Source: Prolixibacteraceae bacterium (GTDB taxonomy: Bacteria > Bacteroidota > Bacteroidia > Bacteroidales > Prolixibacteraceae). Taken from it: DNA of 59,946 nt. The position numbers were made by a program, and so were the translations under genes. Location: assembly GCA_030602265.1 (NCBI GenBank), contig JAUWAB010000022.1, positions 1-59,946 of the forward strand. Direction: 5' to 3'. Shown here piece after piece: positions 59,182-59,946 of this stretch (positions are counted from its first letter, which is position 1; each line of letters starts with the position of its first letter). Under the pieces are notes generated by a model. The model was given only the letters and a program-made list of their open reading frames with translations, did no database searches and had not been told where the DNA came from.

Positions 59182-59946
59182 ATGGATATTTTCCAGAACA
59201 GCTATTTCGCTCTGTTTGTTATCATTGCCCTGGGATATCTGGTGGGCCGGCTGAAAATCAGAGGCCTTTCATTGGATGTTTCGGCCATTATTTTTGTTGC
59301 CCTGATATTTGGCCATTACGGGGTAATCATACCGAAAGACTTCCAGAACCTGGGATTGGTATTGTTCATTTTTACCATTGGCGTACAGGCTGGTCCGGGG
59401 TTCTTTGAATCCTTCAGAAAAGACGGACGGATGCTGGCCTTGTTTGCCACCTTGCTTATCGTTTCCGCCGGATTAGTTACCCTGGCGGTGGTAGCGGGCT
59501 TCGGGGTCGATAAAAATATTGCCATCGGTCTGCTGACCGGGGCGCTAACCAGCACACCGGGTCTGGCTGCAGCCATCGATTATACCAATTCACCGTTGGC
59601 CTCCATTGGGTATGGAGTAGCCTACCCTTTCGGCGTTATCGGGGTCATTGTATTCGTCAGGCTGATGCCCAAATTGTTGGGTAAAAAAGTCAGTGACGCT
59701 GAAGCCGGTTACCAATCAGAAATTTATAAGGATTTCCCTGAAATTATCAGGAAAAACTTCATTGTTGAAAACGACAATGTTACCGGAAAGAGCATTGGCG
59801 AGCTGAAAATCAGGCATATGACCCAGGCCGTGATTTCCAGGGTGATGCGTGAAGAAACGGCCTTCGCTCCCACCCCATCCACGGTGTTACAGAAAGGCGA
59901 CATCATCAAGGCTGTTGGTACGCCAGATTCCCTGGAACGGGTTCAA
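59182..59946 (+). CDS. AspT/YidE-type antiporter, C-terminus cut by window edge
   Basis: The first 255 residues of an inner-membrane transporter of the aspartate-alanine antiporter group. The N-terminus has five hydrophobic helices (for example FALFVIIALGYLVGRL and VLFIFTIGVQAGPGFF) with the conserved LTGALTSTPGLAAAID. The part from DFPEIIRKNFIVENDNVTGKS is the first RCK_C/TrkA_C domain that sits between the two membrane halves in this family. The second membrane half lies beyond the window. Substrate unknown; relatives exchange dicarboxylates or aspartate for alanine. Confidence 0.85.
   Translation, partial: MDIFQNSYFALFVIIALGYLVGRLKIRGLSLDVSAIIFVALIFGHYGVIIPKDFQNLGLVLFIFTIGVQAGPGFFESFRKDGRMLALFATLLIVSAGLVTLAVVAGFGVDKNIAIGLLTGALTSTPGLAAAIDYTNSPLASIGYGVAYPFGVIGVIVFVRLMPKLLGKKVSDAEAGYQSEIYKDFPEIIRKNFIVENDNVTGKSIGELKIRHMTQAVISRVMREETAFAPTPSTVLQKGDIIKAVGTPDSLERVQ

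Overview
The window looks like a chromosomal segment of a Bacteroidota bacterium, probably a free-living or sediment-type member of Bacteroidales/Marinilabiliales (the placement below phylum is inference). The signs are TAnnTTTG-type -7 promoter elements, two with a TTTG box exactly 19 bases upstream (tRNA-Arg and trpS). Others are a DUF4271 gene beside hemD, an atpD-atpC pair apart from the other ATP synthase genes, a very short epsilon subunit, many signal-peptide beta-barrel proteins, and an ECF sigma/anti-sigma pair driving such barrels. I see no prophage, CRISPR array, rRNA or intact insertion sequence.

Layout. 1-5.1 kb (minus): queD, polA, a 50-residue HigA-N-like ORF, a DUF4271 membrane protein and hemD (cut by the window edge). 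5.3-10.8 kb (plus): speA, tRNA-Arg(CCT), a GIY-YIG remnant, atpD, atpC and a family 9 glycosyltransferase. 10.8-12.7 kb (minus): a PatB-type C-S lyase overlapping a ComB-like phosphatase. 13.1-13.7 kb: a small secreted protein with its own terminator.

14.0-29.6 kb (plus) is the most unusual region. Seven closely spaced genes encode an ABC ATPase, an ABC permease with a giant extracytoplasmic region, a TolC-type channel, a membrane-fusion adaptor, an RND permease, a 1569-residue protein joining an RND permease to six extra membrane helices and a complete ABC ATPase, and a small ABC-2 permease. I read this as a hybrid envelope transport machine with both RND and ABC energising modules. Its substrate is unknown. 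Convergent to it are a polyprenyl diphosphate synthase and an MMPL-like exporter (29.6-33.0 kb, minus).

33.1-36.8 kb (minus): a radical SAM protein, a lipoprotein-like protein with a membrane helix and a barrel-like secreted protein, coupled as one operon of unknown role. 37.1 kb: initiator tRNA-Met and terminator. 37.3-39.3 kb (minus): a barrel protein and an LVIVD-type lipoprotein. 39.6-44.8 kb (plus): a tightly overlapping signalling operon with a PAS-tail mini-protein, a 5TMR-LYT histidine kinase, an Rcp-like receiver and a receiver-PAS-PAS-PAS-kinase. 44.8-45.0 kb: a cluster of REP-like palindromes.

45.0-51.8 kb (minus): an acyl-CoA dehydrogenase, a three-gene membrane/regulator operon, an FMN-binding split-barrel protein and dnaG. 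51.9-53.3 kb (plus): a sirtuin and a barrel protein. 53.4-54.4 kb (minus): trpS. 54.6-58.2 kb (plus): ECF sigma factor, anti-sigma-like protein and two paralogous barrel proteins. 58.3-59.9 kb (plus): peptidase E and an AspT/YidE-type transporter cut by the window edge.

Functions are assigned from motifs and family resemblance read by eye. No database search was possible, so names of divergent families are marked as tentative.
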